This document shows, piece by piece, positions 33,485-44,516 of a stretch of 64,000 nucleotides of DNA. The position numbers were made by a program, and so were the translations under genes. Every line of letters starts with the position of its first letter. Positions within the stretch are counted from its first letter, which is position 1. Under the pieces are notes generated by a model. It made no database searches. It had not been told where the DNA came from and was given only the letters and a program-made list of their open reading frames with translations. This DNA comes from Xylogone sp. PMI_703 (taxonomy: Eukaryota > Ascomycota > Leotiomycetes): contig JAJTUQ010000002.1 in assembly GCA_021399445.1 (NCBI GenBank), forward strand, positions 3,658,001 to 3,722,000, written 5' to 3'.

Positions 33485-35521
33485 ATGAAGGATCCAAGCA
33501 TCAGAAAGGAATATCTTAACTATCCGGAGCCACGACAAGGGTATGGTACTTGTGCGGTGACGCGTCTGAGCTCGTGATAACCTGTTCAGGCCCAATGTTC
33601 CATACATAGTTAAGCGCAAGAGAAACCCAGCCTTGAGTGGGCTTACGCTTCTGATATCAGCTTGGTTGTTAGTTCCCCAGTGTCCCATAACCCCATAAGC
33701 TAAATTTGTTCTCCAGATTAGAGACCTTCGAGTTCGTCAGGGCATACATCTGGCGTAATACCGGATTTTCGGGATTGCGCCCAATCAGGAAATATCTCGA
33801 AGTTTATGAGCCTCGTCATGATCCCACAGTAATTCCAATTGAAAACCCGTTCGTATCAAGTGAAGATGCTCCCGATTCCACTTCAGTGGAATATCTCCCT
33901 GGAAATCCCCAAGCGAAATACTACTCGGTGGCTGACTACCACGCTATGTACTTATCTGGCGAATTAACTCCACTGGCCGTAGCTAAAGCTATTCTTCCTT
34001 TGATTAGACGTGACATTACGCCGAAGGGGGAGCATTCTGTTGCTTGGTTCGATACCAAGGAAGAGCAGGTACTTGCGGCAGCCAAGGCTTCTACTTTACG
34101 CTATCAGAGAAAGTGTCCCCTTGGTCGGTTGGACGGCGTACCCACAGCCGTCAAGGACGAATATGATATGGACGGATATAAAACCTGTCTTGGTTCCGCT
34201 AACGACTACACATACGCCGCCGATGGCAGCAAGTCCGGTGTTAGCTGGTGTGTACGCAAGATTGACGAAGCGGGTATGATAAATTTGGGCAAGCTATCCA
34301 TGCATGAATTTGGGCTTGGTAAGTATTTAATATTTGCATTGGCACTGTGTCGTTGTTTGCTAGATTTTGTGCTACTTGTCCAAGAATAGTACTTACACTT
34401 TCGTTATAGATACCTCTGGCAATAACCCTGTCTATGGGACACCACCAAATCCCTACAATCCGGATTATTATACTGGAGGTAGTTCTTCGGGTAGTGCTTA
34501 TGCTGTCGCAGCTGGTTTAGTGCCGGTGGCATTGGGGAGCGACGGCGGAGGAAGTATTCGTATCCCTTCCTCCTTCTGCTCAGTCTTTGGCTTGAAACCG
34601 ACGCACCACCGAGTTTCTCACTACCCAGGAATGAACTATTCCAATACCTGTGCCGTCAACGGTCCACTCGCAGCAGATGTTCAATCCCTTGCTGTATTTT
34701 TTGAGGTCATTGGTGTTCCTGACCCTACCTCATCATTTCCTCCTCCAACTCCTTTCGTCTACCAGCCATCACGGCCGAAAGTACTCGGAGTTCCGGAAGC
34801 ATGGTTCTCGAGATCGACCCCAGCAATTCAACAACTTTGCCGCTCTCTTATAACCAAGTTGGTTGAGCAAAAAGGCTACACGGTGGTCCCGATTGAAATC
34901 CCGTTCCTCGTCGAAGGACAGCTAGCACATGCCATGACCGTGTTAACTGACGCAACTACTATGTTGCCTGTCACCAAAAATCTCACTGCGGCTAATAAAG
35001 TTATGCTAGCTCTTGGCACGGTGACTCCAGCCAGCGACTATCTTCTGGCACAGAAATTACGGACCTTACTTATGCAGCATCTGGCTTACTTATGGGAAGA
35101 GTACCCTGGAATGATCATTATTACTCCGACAACAAGCTGTGCGGGATGGCAAATAAAACACAGGTCGGCAGAGATGAATTACGGTGTGAGTGATGGCGAC
35201 CACACGCTCAAAACAATGGAGTATGTCTGGATGGCGAATTATCTCGGATTGCCCGCAATGAGCGTCCCCGCAGGATTCGTAGTCCCAGAAGGTCAAAAAA
35301 ATGCTGGTGAAGTAGCCAGTGAAGATATTAAGGGCAAGATTCCCGTCGGCCTAATGGGATGCGGAGAGTGGTGTAGTGAGGATACCCTTCTGGAATGGGG
35401 ATTTGATGCTGAGGAGTTGGGCACTGAGAGGCAATGCAGAAGTCCGATCTGGGTTGATGTGATTGCAAGAGCGAAGAAAGAGATGACGAGAGACGCTGGT
35501 GGCGAGAATAATGGGCATTAA
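33485..35521 (+). CDS. Amidase (amidase-signature family)
   Basis: Four exons, 33485-33540, 33590-33667, 33717-34318 and 34410-35521, giving 615 residues. The start [19 protein letters not shown] is recovered only by joining two small first exons. The amidase-signature catalytic triad is present: Lys in [12 protein letters not shown], cis-Ser in [15 protein letters not shown], and nucleophilic Ser in [16 protein letters not shown] (the last Ser of GGGS). It should hydrolyse a C-N amide bond by the Ser-cisSer-Lys mechanism, probably in the cytosol since no signal peptide is seen. The fungal subgroup with the long N-terminal segment before [18 protein letters not shown] is common and of mostly unknown substrate. 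A near-C-terminal block [21 protein letters not shown] is also typical. Confidence 0.92.
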
Positions 35522-36533
35522 ATAATATTACTCACTTAGAGATATAGATTCTGAAAATTTACATGCTAGTAGAGAAGTGCATGATGGGAAAAAGCTCGCT
35601 CGCCCAACTGTTCGTGTAAGGCGATAGTTTAAGCCTGTGAGCCTGGTAGTGTGATACCCTAACACGGAGCCCCGTGGGACAGGCCGCAATGTCCTCGAAT
35701 AGAAATCGATGGCCGGAGCTGAGTAGCAAAAATATATGACCGCATTTTCTCTCTCATTCCTGCTGGCAAGATCAAAAGGATGAACCCCGTAATTTCACCA
35801 TCCATAATGGGTCTCTCCACCGCTGCATACCATAAACTTTCAAATACACGTAACGACGGATTGACCATGGTTGTAGGTAAGATATTCTCCTATTGGCCAA
35901 CCCAATTTGTTAACGTCAAGGTGGGGCTTTTCGTATGACGTTCCTGGTTAGTCGCATTCTTCGTATCATATTCTGAGCCTTCGTATCGTCCGGAGCTAGC
36001 AAAGCATCATCCGGCCACGACTTATGATACATATGACGGAACAAATCGAGTAGAAAAGGAAGTAGTGTGTAAAAAAGAACGATTAATATCAACAGATTTG
36101 ATAATCAACGCCGGATCAAGACACATATTGACATATGAAGGATTCGAGGAACTGTAGCAATAAGGGTAGTAAACAACGAATTCGTCAAGTTGTAGGCATG
36201 AGCAAGAAAGCCTGGATTGAATGTACCTGATGGTATCCTTGCAGTATCAAGCTTGGCAGTGGCATGCAGAGTAACATATTCTCCATGAGCTTATTTCAGT
36301 CTTGCGGAAATGAAACAGTATTCCTCTTTAGGGAAGGTAAAGTATCTCAGGAGCAGAACTAGGTGATAAACGGATTTAAGATGAATTTATTACCGACCTG
36401 CAGAGATCGATAAGTATATAGATAGATGTGAAATGTAGGTCTAGTATCCGGTATTCCCCTTCAAATAAGACATTACTCCACACCCGATAGAATCCTAAAA
36501 ATCCGAACTTTGATTCATTTCGCCCTTCCAACA
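35522..36533. other. Intergenic
   Basis: One kilobase without a supported gene. It should contain the SDR promoter at its right end. Confidence 0.4.
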
Positions 36534-37526
36534 ATGGCAACAAAATCGCGTTACGCTGAAGCATATGCTAATAGAGCCGGACCTGGAGATAGCAGGCCAA
36601 CAGCAATACAGATAATTGAGGATGAAGGCTTGAAAGGAAAGCTTGTTGGAAAGGTCTTCTTCATAACCGGTTGTTCCTCAGGGAGTGGGGTTGAGGCCGC
36701 TCGTGCAATAGCTGCCACAGGAGCACAACTTTATGTTACAGCACGCGATGTTTCCAAAGCCCAAGCAGCTTTGAAGGATGTTTTAGAAACAGGGCGCCTG
36801 GAGATTCTTCATATGGACCAGTCCTCCTTACAGTCTGTGCGGGAGGCAGCAGCCAAATTCTTGACCATGTCGAAACAATTGAATGTCTTGATCTGCAATG
36901 CTGGAGTTATGGCAATTCCAACACGCCAAGTAACGGCAGATGGGTTTGAAATGCATCTTGGGGTCAACCATTTGTCACATTTCTTACTATTTCACCTTTT
37001 GCGGGATACGCTGCTATCTTCGGCCACTAAAGACTTCCCCTCTCGAGTGGTAACGGTTTCATCATCGGGGCATAGAATGTCCAGAGTCCAATTTGATGAC
37101 TTGAACTTAGAGAAGGAGTACAACCCGTGGACCGCATACGGACACACTAAGACAGCAAATATCTACATGGCTAATGAAATTGAAAGGCGTTATGGATCTC
37201 AAGGCCTCCACGGATTATCTCTCATGCCTGGAAATTTCACGTCTCCGCTGCAACGACATCAGCCAGATTTAGAAAAGAATGCCATAGCGCAAGATTCTAG
37301 GGTAGTGGATCTCCTTATGAGCGTTGAACAGGGTGCTGCAACAACCGTCGTGGCAGCTGTTAGCCCTGATTTTAACAACGTTGGAGGTGTTTATCTTGAC
37401 GAATGTGAGATTGCTACTCCATTTAAAGGCGACTTTCAACACGACTCAGGATATGCGGAACACGCGTATGATCCAGCTGCAGAGGCCAGATTGTGGGAGG
37501 AATCAGTGAAGCTCTTAGGATTGTAG
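36534..37526 (+). CDS. Short-chain dehydrogenase/reductase (WW-oxidoreductase/retinol-dehydrogenase type)
   Basis: A single-exon frame of 330 residues. I take the ATG at 36,534 (context ACAATGG, protein MATKSRYAEAYANR). Motifs are FFITGCSSGSG (nucleotide-binding loop, about residues 40-50), LNVLICNAGVMAIPT, VVTVSSSGHRMS and AYGHTKTANI with the catalytic Tyr-x-x-x-Lys. A conserved PGNFTSPLQ follows the active site. The enzyme should use NAD(P)(H) to interconvert an alcohol and a carbonyl on a small hydrophobic substrate. Length and the C-terminal ARLWEESVKLLGL ending match the family. It differs clearly from the interrupted SDR at 6.4-7.4 kb. Neighbours (amidase, methyltransferase) are more than 650 bases away. 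Confidence 0.92.
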   Translation: MATKSRYAEAYANRAGPGDSRPTAIQIIEDEGLKGKLVGKVFFITGCSSGSGVEAARAIAATGAQLYVTARDVSKAQAALKDVLETGRLEILHMDQSSLQSVREAAAKFLTMSKQLNVLICNAGVMAIPTRQVTADGFEMHLGVNHLSHFLLFHLLRDTLLSSATKDFPSRVVTVSSSGHRMSRVQFDDLNLEKEYNPWTAYGHTKTANIYMANEIERRYGSQGLHGLSLMPGNFTSPLQRHQPDLEKNAIAQDSRVVDLLMSVEQGAATTVVAAVSPDFNNVGGVYLDECEIATPFKGDFQHDSGYAEHAYDPAAEARLWEESVKLLGL

Positions 37527-38206
37527 AGTTCAAGGGATCAAAGTATGCCATCATATATATCTGCGGCAAGACTTTCATCGGCATACAGTATATTAGATAT
37601 ACCTCCATAAAACGGTTTAATAGCGTAGGTGTCTAATATTAGCTATGTTTGGTATGTTACAATATAGATCATGCTTATCTATATTAGGTGGACTACTAGA
37701 ACCTAGCACATGCATTTTAACGGCTTTTCCTCTTTCTTTATGAGCTGATTGAATACCTGCAGTGGACTGTCACAATGCAGACACGCCCATTTTCTGATAC
37801 TATGACGGACGTGCCTTTTGTGTTCTCCTACCAGGCAACTCCCTAAGCTATCCTAGCACCCCACACGCACCCTTCAGCCCCACAATGAATTGATATCGGT
37901 TACCTAGTCAAGTTATGTCTGCAATTCTTTATTTAATGCGCATGCGACACGGAGTAAACGGATTAACCCAAATTCCCGTTCTATGGAGGAACCAGCCACA
38001 TTCTTCAATCTTTGCTCTCCGTTTGGTTAAAATTAGATGCCTACAGCCCGCTAGCGGAAAGAAAAGACCTATATGAGACCTCAGCAAAGCCTCCTCCCTC
38101 GATCTCTTTTCCCGACTCGCAACTGGCACTCTGTGACATTTGAGAGCTATAGTCTCCCTCCTCCGCTTTTGTAGTTTAGAAAAGTAAAATAGAAACCCCT
38201 TGGCGA
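37527..38206. other. Intergenic upstream of methyltransferase
   Basis: 680 bases with no supported gene; holds the methyltransferase promoter. Confidence 0.4.
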
Positions 38207-39312
38207 ATGATGGCATCTGATCCTACCTTTCGCTACTATAAGCCGGCTCAGGCCCATCAATATGCGGATGCTCGCCGAGGATATCCTCCCGCGCTGTACG
38301 AGCATATCCTGGCCGAGCACGCTGCCACTGGTGGAGCCTTTGGCCTAGTACTCGACGTTGGTTGTGGGCCAGGCATTGCCACAAATGTCATTGCATCAGC
38401 TTTCGACCACGCGGTCGGTCTCGACCCCGGGGAAGCAATGATTGATGTCGCGCGCGAACGGGGTGGGGAGACCAAGACAGGAGAGAAGATTCGTTATGGG
38501 GTTTGCGAGGCTGAGCATATTGCCAGCGTGCCTGGAATACCGCAGCGTGGAGTTGATATGATCACTTGTGCAACATCAGTGAGTCAAGTTTTCCTTATTC
38601 CCAGTCTGATACATGGAAGATAGAGGAGGAGCATAGCGATACACTATCTTTGGTAGAAAATGCGACGGATATCTAGACAAATTGTTCGCTCCCTGATTAC
38701 TCACTAACTCATTTTCAAGGCACACTGGTTTGATATGAAAAAGTTTTGGGCGCAAGCAGCACAAGTTCTACGTCCTGGCGGCACAGTAGCCATCTGGATC
38801 AGGGGATTTGGCTACACACGTATGTTAACTTGTCATCTTCCTCTCTCAACAAAGGTGATTTTACCTGACTGTCCTCAGGCCCAGATATGCCTTTTGCTGC
38901 CGAGTTGAAAGAGATCCAGGAAGAGTTTAGGAAGACAGTCGAGCCGTACATGCAAAAGGGGAATAAAATCGCACATGACTTGTATGACGACCTAGAGCTT
39001 CCCTGGGTTGCCGATCCTACTCAAACAGCCTTTCCAAAAGATAAGTTTCAACGCTTTGAGTGGGACCGCCATGGACTCTCTGACGGCAAAGACTTTTTTG
39101 GCGGCTCTATTGAGTTCCCTGTTGGAGTCTATGAGCACACTCTCAACACTGTAAGTGCGGTAACACGATGGCGTGAGGCACACCCTGAGCTGGCTGGTAC
39201 GGATAAAGATTGCGTGAAAGAGACCGTTAGCAAAGTGCGACAGGTCGTAGGAACGACAAAGCTGAAAGGAGGAACCCCAATAGCATTGTTGATCTTCAAG
39301 AGAGCAGAGTGA
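38207..39312 (+). CDS. SAM-dependent class I methyltransferase
   Basis: Three exons, 38207-38578, 38720-38819 and 38879-39312, giving 301 residues. The N-terminal block YYKPAQAHQYADARRGYP leads into motif I VLDVGCGPGIAT (about residues 48-59), the acidic VGLDPGEAMID, ITCATSAHWFDMKKFW across the first splice, and VLRPGGTVAIWIRG. This is a seven-stranded Rossmann methyltransferase of the group that includes yeast Crg1 and trans-aconitate methyltransferase, acting on small acidic or lipophilic molecules in the cytosol. The true substrate is unknown. The first intron (141 bases) is long for this locus. Whether it belongs to the polyketide pathway 4 kb further right cannot be judged, since the alkaline phosphatase gene lies between. 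Confidence 0.9.
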
Positions 39313-40187
39313 TTATGAAGAGGGTAGAGTGAAATTTGAATTAGCTCGATAGTATCTTTAGCCCTAAGTCATAGTATTGAAAGCTCCCCGGAAATTTTGG
39401 ATATCTGAGTATTAGTTTTCCGTATATAATAGGAAAGAGCACCTACCCTCGCTGAGTAATGAAATTGTCGCTCATCACTAAATCAGCTTATTATCCCGTG
39501 GAAACATCGCCCATTAGGTATGCTTATGGCTGTTATATCTAAATTACTTAGCATGCTAGAAAAAGAACCTAGAATTAATGAGGCACGTGTCTCCGAACAA
39601 GTAATTCTGTTCTAGAATGTTTTCTTGGCTCGCGAGGCTCATCAAACAGATGTCGCCGAACTTCCAAGACAATTGTTTACTTGGCGTTCTTGTGCATTCT
39701 TGGAATCTCGCCCAGATTACGAATCGCACTCATGGCCAGCAACACGCACCTTCATCTGCCAAGTCTTTCCTCATCCCGTTTCAGCTATCTATTGGAAGCT
39801 GCCATTGTTCCTGAAAGGTTGTGCGATACTATTCGTGCTCTGCAGGCCGAGGGCTAGGGAGCTTCCGTTCCCCTCTTTACACGATAATGGCGCAACGCAA
39901 TGCTTCATTATCCTTGAAATACACCAGAAAAGTAAGAGCCAAGTCTATTGCCAAGGAATCCATTGGATACACGTGCATCAGTATCTTTCAATGATTCACG
40001 TAGCAGGTACACGCTCGCATGCATTGTACTAGGGTAGAGCTATTGAGCTATGGATGTAGGATTGATCGTTCCAGGGGTACCAGCTGTAACCCGAATATTA
40101 TAAAAGGTCAAAGTCTGGGACGACTTCTTCCTTCAATCTTGTCAATTAAGGTTCCTGCATCTAGTGGTTTATAAATCTCGGGTTCCA
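39313..40187. other. Intergenic, possible coding relic
   Basis: About 875 bases. Between 39,617 and 40,032 one frame reads protein-like (TFICQVFPHPVSAIYWKLP), but it has no clear start, matches no family I know and loses sense downstream, so I do not call a gene. Confidence 0.35.
40099..40106 (+). promoter_or_regulatory. TATA box of alkaline phosphatase
   Basis: TATAAAAG 89 bases upstream of the ATG at 40,188. Confidence 0.5.
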
Positions 40188-42463
40188 ATGGCTTCTGTGA
40201 AGCACATTCTGATCGCGGCCACCGTGCTAACGTTGGCTGCAGCTCAAACATTTCAAAGATTAGGAGGATGCCCGGGTGGGTTGAGCTTCATAACGTGATT
40301 TGCTAATACTGAGCTTTTACCCCTCTAGATCTAGGATGCGTCCTTCCTCCAGACCAGTAAGTAGATTGATCCTGAGCGTGTGGCTGAAAAGCTCATAAAT
40401 TCATAGAACTGATTTCCTTGCCGGCCAATACTTCGATATCCGACTGGAAGTACATGCACCTGTCAATGGCTCCGAAGCTAATGGTGGTGTTCCTGATGAG
40501 AATTTCTCATTCACGATCGCAAGATCCGGCGAAGCTGCTGTTTCCGCCGCGTCGTTCTTTAATGTTCAGGAGCCTGCCCTGGAAAGATGGAATTTCACCT
40601 GGTATGAAGATCTGTTTGCTCAAGATAAGAAGTCGCCATCAGTTGTTCGCGTTACTTCAAAGGCATACCGCCGAGTAGCTTTGTATGAACCGGGCGAGTA
40701 TGTTGCTACACTTACTTATTACAACGGCACTAAAACTACTGCCAATTGGCTTGTACGCCCACTATCAACTCAAAAAAAGGCAAAAAATGTTATTCTATTC
40801 ATTGGCGATGGTATGACAACAAATATGATCACTGCTGCACGATTGATCGGCCACAAAAGTATCAATGGAAGATACCAGACTACAATGCAGATGGATAAAT
40901 TCCCAGTGCTAGGTCACCAAATGGTATAATAGACATATTACCTCTGAAATTATTGGATCTGGTAAAGCTGACTTGCGTTTCCAGACTCATTCTCTCGACA
41001 GCTATATCACGGATAGCGCTAACAGCGCCAGTGCTTTGTACTCTGGACACAAAAGTAGCGTCAATGCTATGGGAGTGTATGCAGATTCTAGCAAAGATCC
41101 CTTCGATGACCCGAAGGTGGAGACAATTGTTGAAATTCTCTCCCGTATCTGGGGCAGTGCCATTGGAGTTGTATCAACTGCATTTATTGCCGATGCTACC
41201 CCTATTGCTCTCACTGGACATACTCGTCTTAGATCACAATATGGTGCTCTTATTGATCAAGCACTTCGAGGAGTGAGCAACTATACCTGGACAAAGTGGA
41301 GCGGACCCGATGTATTCTTTGGTGCTGGTGCGGAGCAGTTTCTTCCTGGATCTGGTTCGTGGCAAGGCAAAGATTACTATGCAGAGTTTGCCAACGCTGG
41401 ATATACAGTATCTCTAAATAATACCGCCCTCCAAACTGTGTCCAACAATTCTAAGGCTCTTGGCATTTTCTGCACCTCTAATCTCCCCGTTTGGCTTGAT
41501 CGCAATGTTTATACGGATGTCTTGAGAAACTTCAAAAATGACCCATCCGGTAATAAGCAGCCAGCATTGGATCTTCCCGGTCTTAAGGAGATGACGCTCA
41601 AAGCTATTGATATTCTCCATGAGCGAGGCGGAGACAAAGGCTTTTTCATGATGTCTGAAGCCGCCTCTATTGATAAGCAAATGCACACTCTAGACTATGA
41701 CCGTGCACTGGGTGATCTTTTGGAATTGGACGACACCCTTAAGGCGACAATTGAGAAACTTACGGCGCTTGGAGAGCTCAACAACACCCTCATTCTTGTT
41801 ACTGCCGATCATGGCCATGGCTTTGATGTGTTCGGTTCTGCAGATACAGAGTATCTCAAATCTAAGTCTGACGACCGAGAGAAGCGCAATGCAATTGGAT
41901 ACTACGTCAACTCCGGCTTGAGCCAGTATACTATTGAAAATTCCTCTATCTCCTATAACACAGGCGTTAACTTTCCTGTTAACTGGGACCCGCGTTATAC
42001 CCTAGCTCAAGGGCTTGGCGCTAACCCTGACCATCGTGAGGACTTTAGGGTTCATAAGGATGCACCTCGCCTTCCAGCTACAAACATTACTGGACACAGT
42101 TTCACCGACTTCTATGTAAATCCAGAAGATGCTGTTGATGGTTTTATAATCAATGGTACTCTGCCAACTTCAGCTGCCGAAGGAGTCCACTCGTTGACTG
42201 ATGTCCCTGTTTTTGCTTTGGGCCCATGTCAAGAGCTCTTTGGCGGTGTTTATAACAACATCGACATCTTCTTCAACATAGCTAACTGTCTAGGTCTAGC
42301 TCGCGAAGATAACGCTACCGGGAATCTCCCACCCTCCAACTCCACCACCATAAGTAGTCCTCCATTCACCAATACTGCAAGTGGTCTGGGCGTTGAGAGA
42401 AAATTATGGGTCGGAATCATGATGTTCCAGGTGGCTATTGGTTGGTTTATGTTTAATTTGTGA
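40188..42463 (+). CDS. Secreted or membrane-anchored alkaline phosphatase
   Basis: Four exons, 40188-40275, 40329-40356 (28 bases only), 40407-40923 and 40985-42463, sum to 703 residues. MASVKHILIAATVLTLAAA is a signal peptide. A beta-rich N-terminal domain (residues about 40-200) precedes the phosphatase fold. NVILFIGDGMTTNM carries the first metal Asp, DSYITDSANSASALYSG carries the nucleophilic Ser, and TADHGHGFDVFG carries the zinc-binding Asp-His. Several N-x-S/T sites suggest glycosylation. The end is a hydrophobic helix (about the last 20 residues) after a Ser/Pro/Thr-rich stretch, so it is probably GPI- or membrane-anchored and acts outside the cell, releasing phosphate from organic monoesters or diesters. 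Expression under phosphate starvation is likely for the family but no PHO site was identified. Confidence 0.93.
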
Positions 42464-42750
42464 GCTACTATTGAGAGATGATGGGATATGGGGGTACAGA
42501 TAATTGTCGTGTGTGGTCAAGCACCAAAATGCAAGAAGTTGCTGAGAAATGTCATGTTTCAGTATAGTGATAATATCTACTGGACCCACGCAATACCTCC
42601 CTAAGTCATCGAGTACACTCAACATTAAGAATATATATTCTATTTTTGTTGATTGAGTTACTCTATATGTCAAGATTAAATAAAAATCCCTCCTCAATAT
42701 AAAAAGCAAACAAGTCTTTAATACTATCACGGAACCCCCTTCATTCTAGC

Positions 42751-44077
42751 TTAGATTGATACTTCGTGAGGCTTTAAGCTTTTACTTCCCGCCTGCATAA
42801 TCATCTTGATGAGATCCAAATCTTTCCTTGCATCTACCGATGATGTCTTTGGGGACTTTTTACCAAATACACAAGCGTGAAACTCCAAAAACTCCAGCGT
42901 GAAAGGGTCCTCATAGGTCTTCCTAATGGTGCGTTCCTGAAATCCATCACCCTTGACACCGTCTATTCTTTCTCTGATAGTTACAGTGACTGGAAGACCT
43001 TTAACATAGGGGGAGTCATAATTGACACGTACGGTTTTTTCTTGCGAGTATACTTCAATGTGGGCATCGAAGATGGGTATATTATTGATCCCAGACTCAT
43101 AAATGACCGGGAAATCTTCGTATTCAAAAATTACACCCCAAATGGGCATCGCGATAGAAGCGCCAAGGACTCGTTTTGGCATTCCAATAATCTCGCGCAT
43201 GGCAGAAAGATCGTGTGTTCCAAGCCTGTGAACCTCAGTGACGTTCTTGTCAATATAATAGTCATACTTTGACTCACCCTGTGAGGATTCTAAACATATC
43301 CATAGATTCTGATGTCACCTCTACTCCACAATCATGAATTAGGGCTTCCTTAACCATTTCTTCTTCCGTGGCATGCATTTCAACTGAATCTTCGGTAGCG
43401 AAGTCAGTGAATCGCTTGGGGTAGGTACCAGATTGTGTTACGAAAGCACTATTTGGCCCAATGATATCTGTTATGGTTAGGATATATAGGTTTCAGATTA
43501 TTGGGGAGATAAATTACCTCTGACTCTGGCATACTGTATCCTTTCCATTCCTCCGACTTCTTCTATAGCATCTATGAATGCTTCAGCATACCGTCTCTGA
43601 TATCCGACAAACACCCTTGCTTCAGAAGTCTTCTCAGCAGCAATTATAGCATCGATATCCCTATAATTCAGCGCGAGTGGTTTCTCTACAAAGACATATT
43701 TGTTGTACTGTAGGGCTAGGATTGCATACGTATGATGGAATGCATTCACATTACATAGTACAACAACATCAACGTCGGGAGAAGCAATGAGTTCTTCTGG
43801 TTTCAAAGTCGTTTTAGGAAGTCCGCCAGCGACTTTTACGCTGCAGTGTTTCAGAGATTCCTGAGAAGCATGGCAGAGATAGGTGATTTTGTAATAATCG
43901 GAGAGGTTGTTGAGGACAGATATATGGCTAACCTGCCGTCAATAGTGTTAATTTACGTTAGAAAGTCTCATCAATGATGCAAACCTGAGCAACTTCTCCA
44001 AGTCCAATGATTCCTACTCTTAATATATTTCCAGACACAGTAATAGAGTCTGGAAAGTTTGACGTTTTAGCGATCAT
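42751..44077 (-). CDS. Gfo/Idh/MocA-family oxidoreductase
   Basis: Four exons on the minus strand, 43985-44077, 43518-43932, 43278-43467 and 42751-43225, giving 390 residues. The N-terminal Rossmann domain has LRVGIIGLGEVAQ for NAD(P), then DVDVVVLCNVNAFHHTYAI and the family signature FVEKPLALNYRDIDAI, whose Lys is catalytic. The C-terminal domain shows VGYQRRYAEAF, IIGPNSAF, IHDCGVE (His-x-x-x-type active-site helix) and LGTHDLSAMREIIGMPK. Members oxidise or reduce hydroxyl groups of sugars, inositols and related polyols. It is transcribed divergently from the MFS exporter 439 bases away, which in turn converges on the polyketide synthase, so membership in that cluster is likely. Confidence 0.9.
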
Positions 44078-44516
44078 ATTGAATTCTTAGTTACAGAGTA
44101 TGAATTTAGATAAGATAGCCGTTAGTGATAATGCTGCAGATGAATGGCAATATGTTAATAGACTCAACGAACTTATAGTGGTAACGACACGCCTGCGAGA
44201 GGGGAACACTTTAATCCGCAAGAATACCCACGGAACTGTGACTGTATCTCGCCATGAAATGCGGGCTGACCACAGACCTCCCAAATCGATACGCCACAAA
44301 TAATTTCGAGTCTTTTTATGTAGTCGAGAGGCGAGGTGCTTCGGTCCACGATCCGAAATACCGTATTCGATAATGAAAACCACCTGGTCTGACACATTGC
44401 GACATGATCTAGAAAGCCGCATAATGCTACCAGGACTTGCTCATAATTAATCCTGATAATCCTAATTCATCGTCGTTCTCATATATTCAAAAGACTTTTG
44501 ATACCGACTACCCACT
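44078..44516. promoter_or_regulatory. Divergent promoter, Gfo/Idh oxidoreductase and MFS
   Basis: The 439-base space between two divergent start codons. It holds an inverted repeat TTCGG-N8-CCGAA at 44,340-44,357, giving CGG and CCG triplets eight bases apart as bound by Zn2Cys6 dimers. Such a shared promoter often co-regulates both genes. Confidence 0.5.

Noticed and set aside
39617..40032. Protein-like stretch upstream of the alkaline phosphatase
   Set aside because: Sense is spread over two frames with stops and no start; could be a relic but I cannot name a family.
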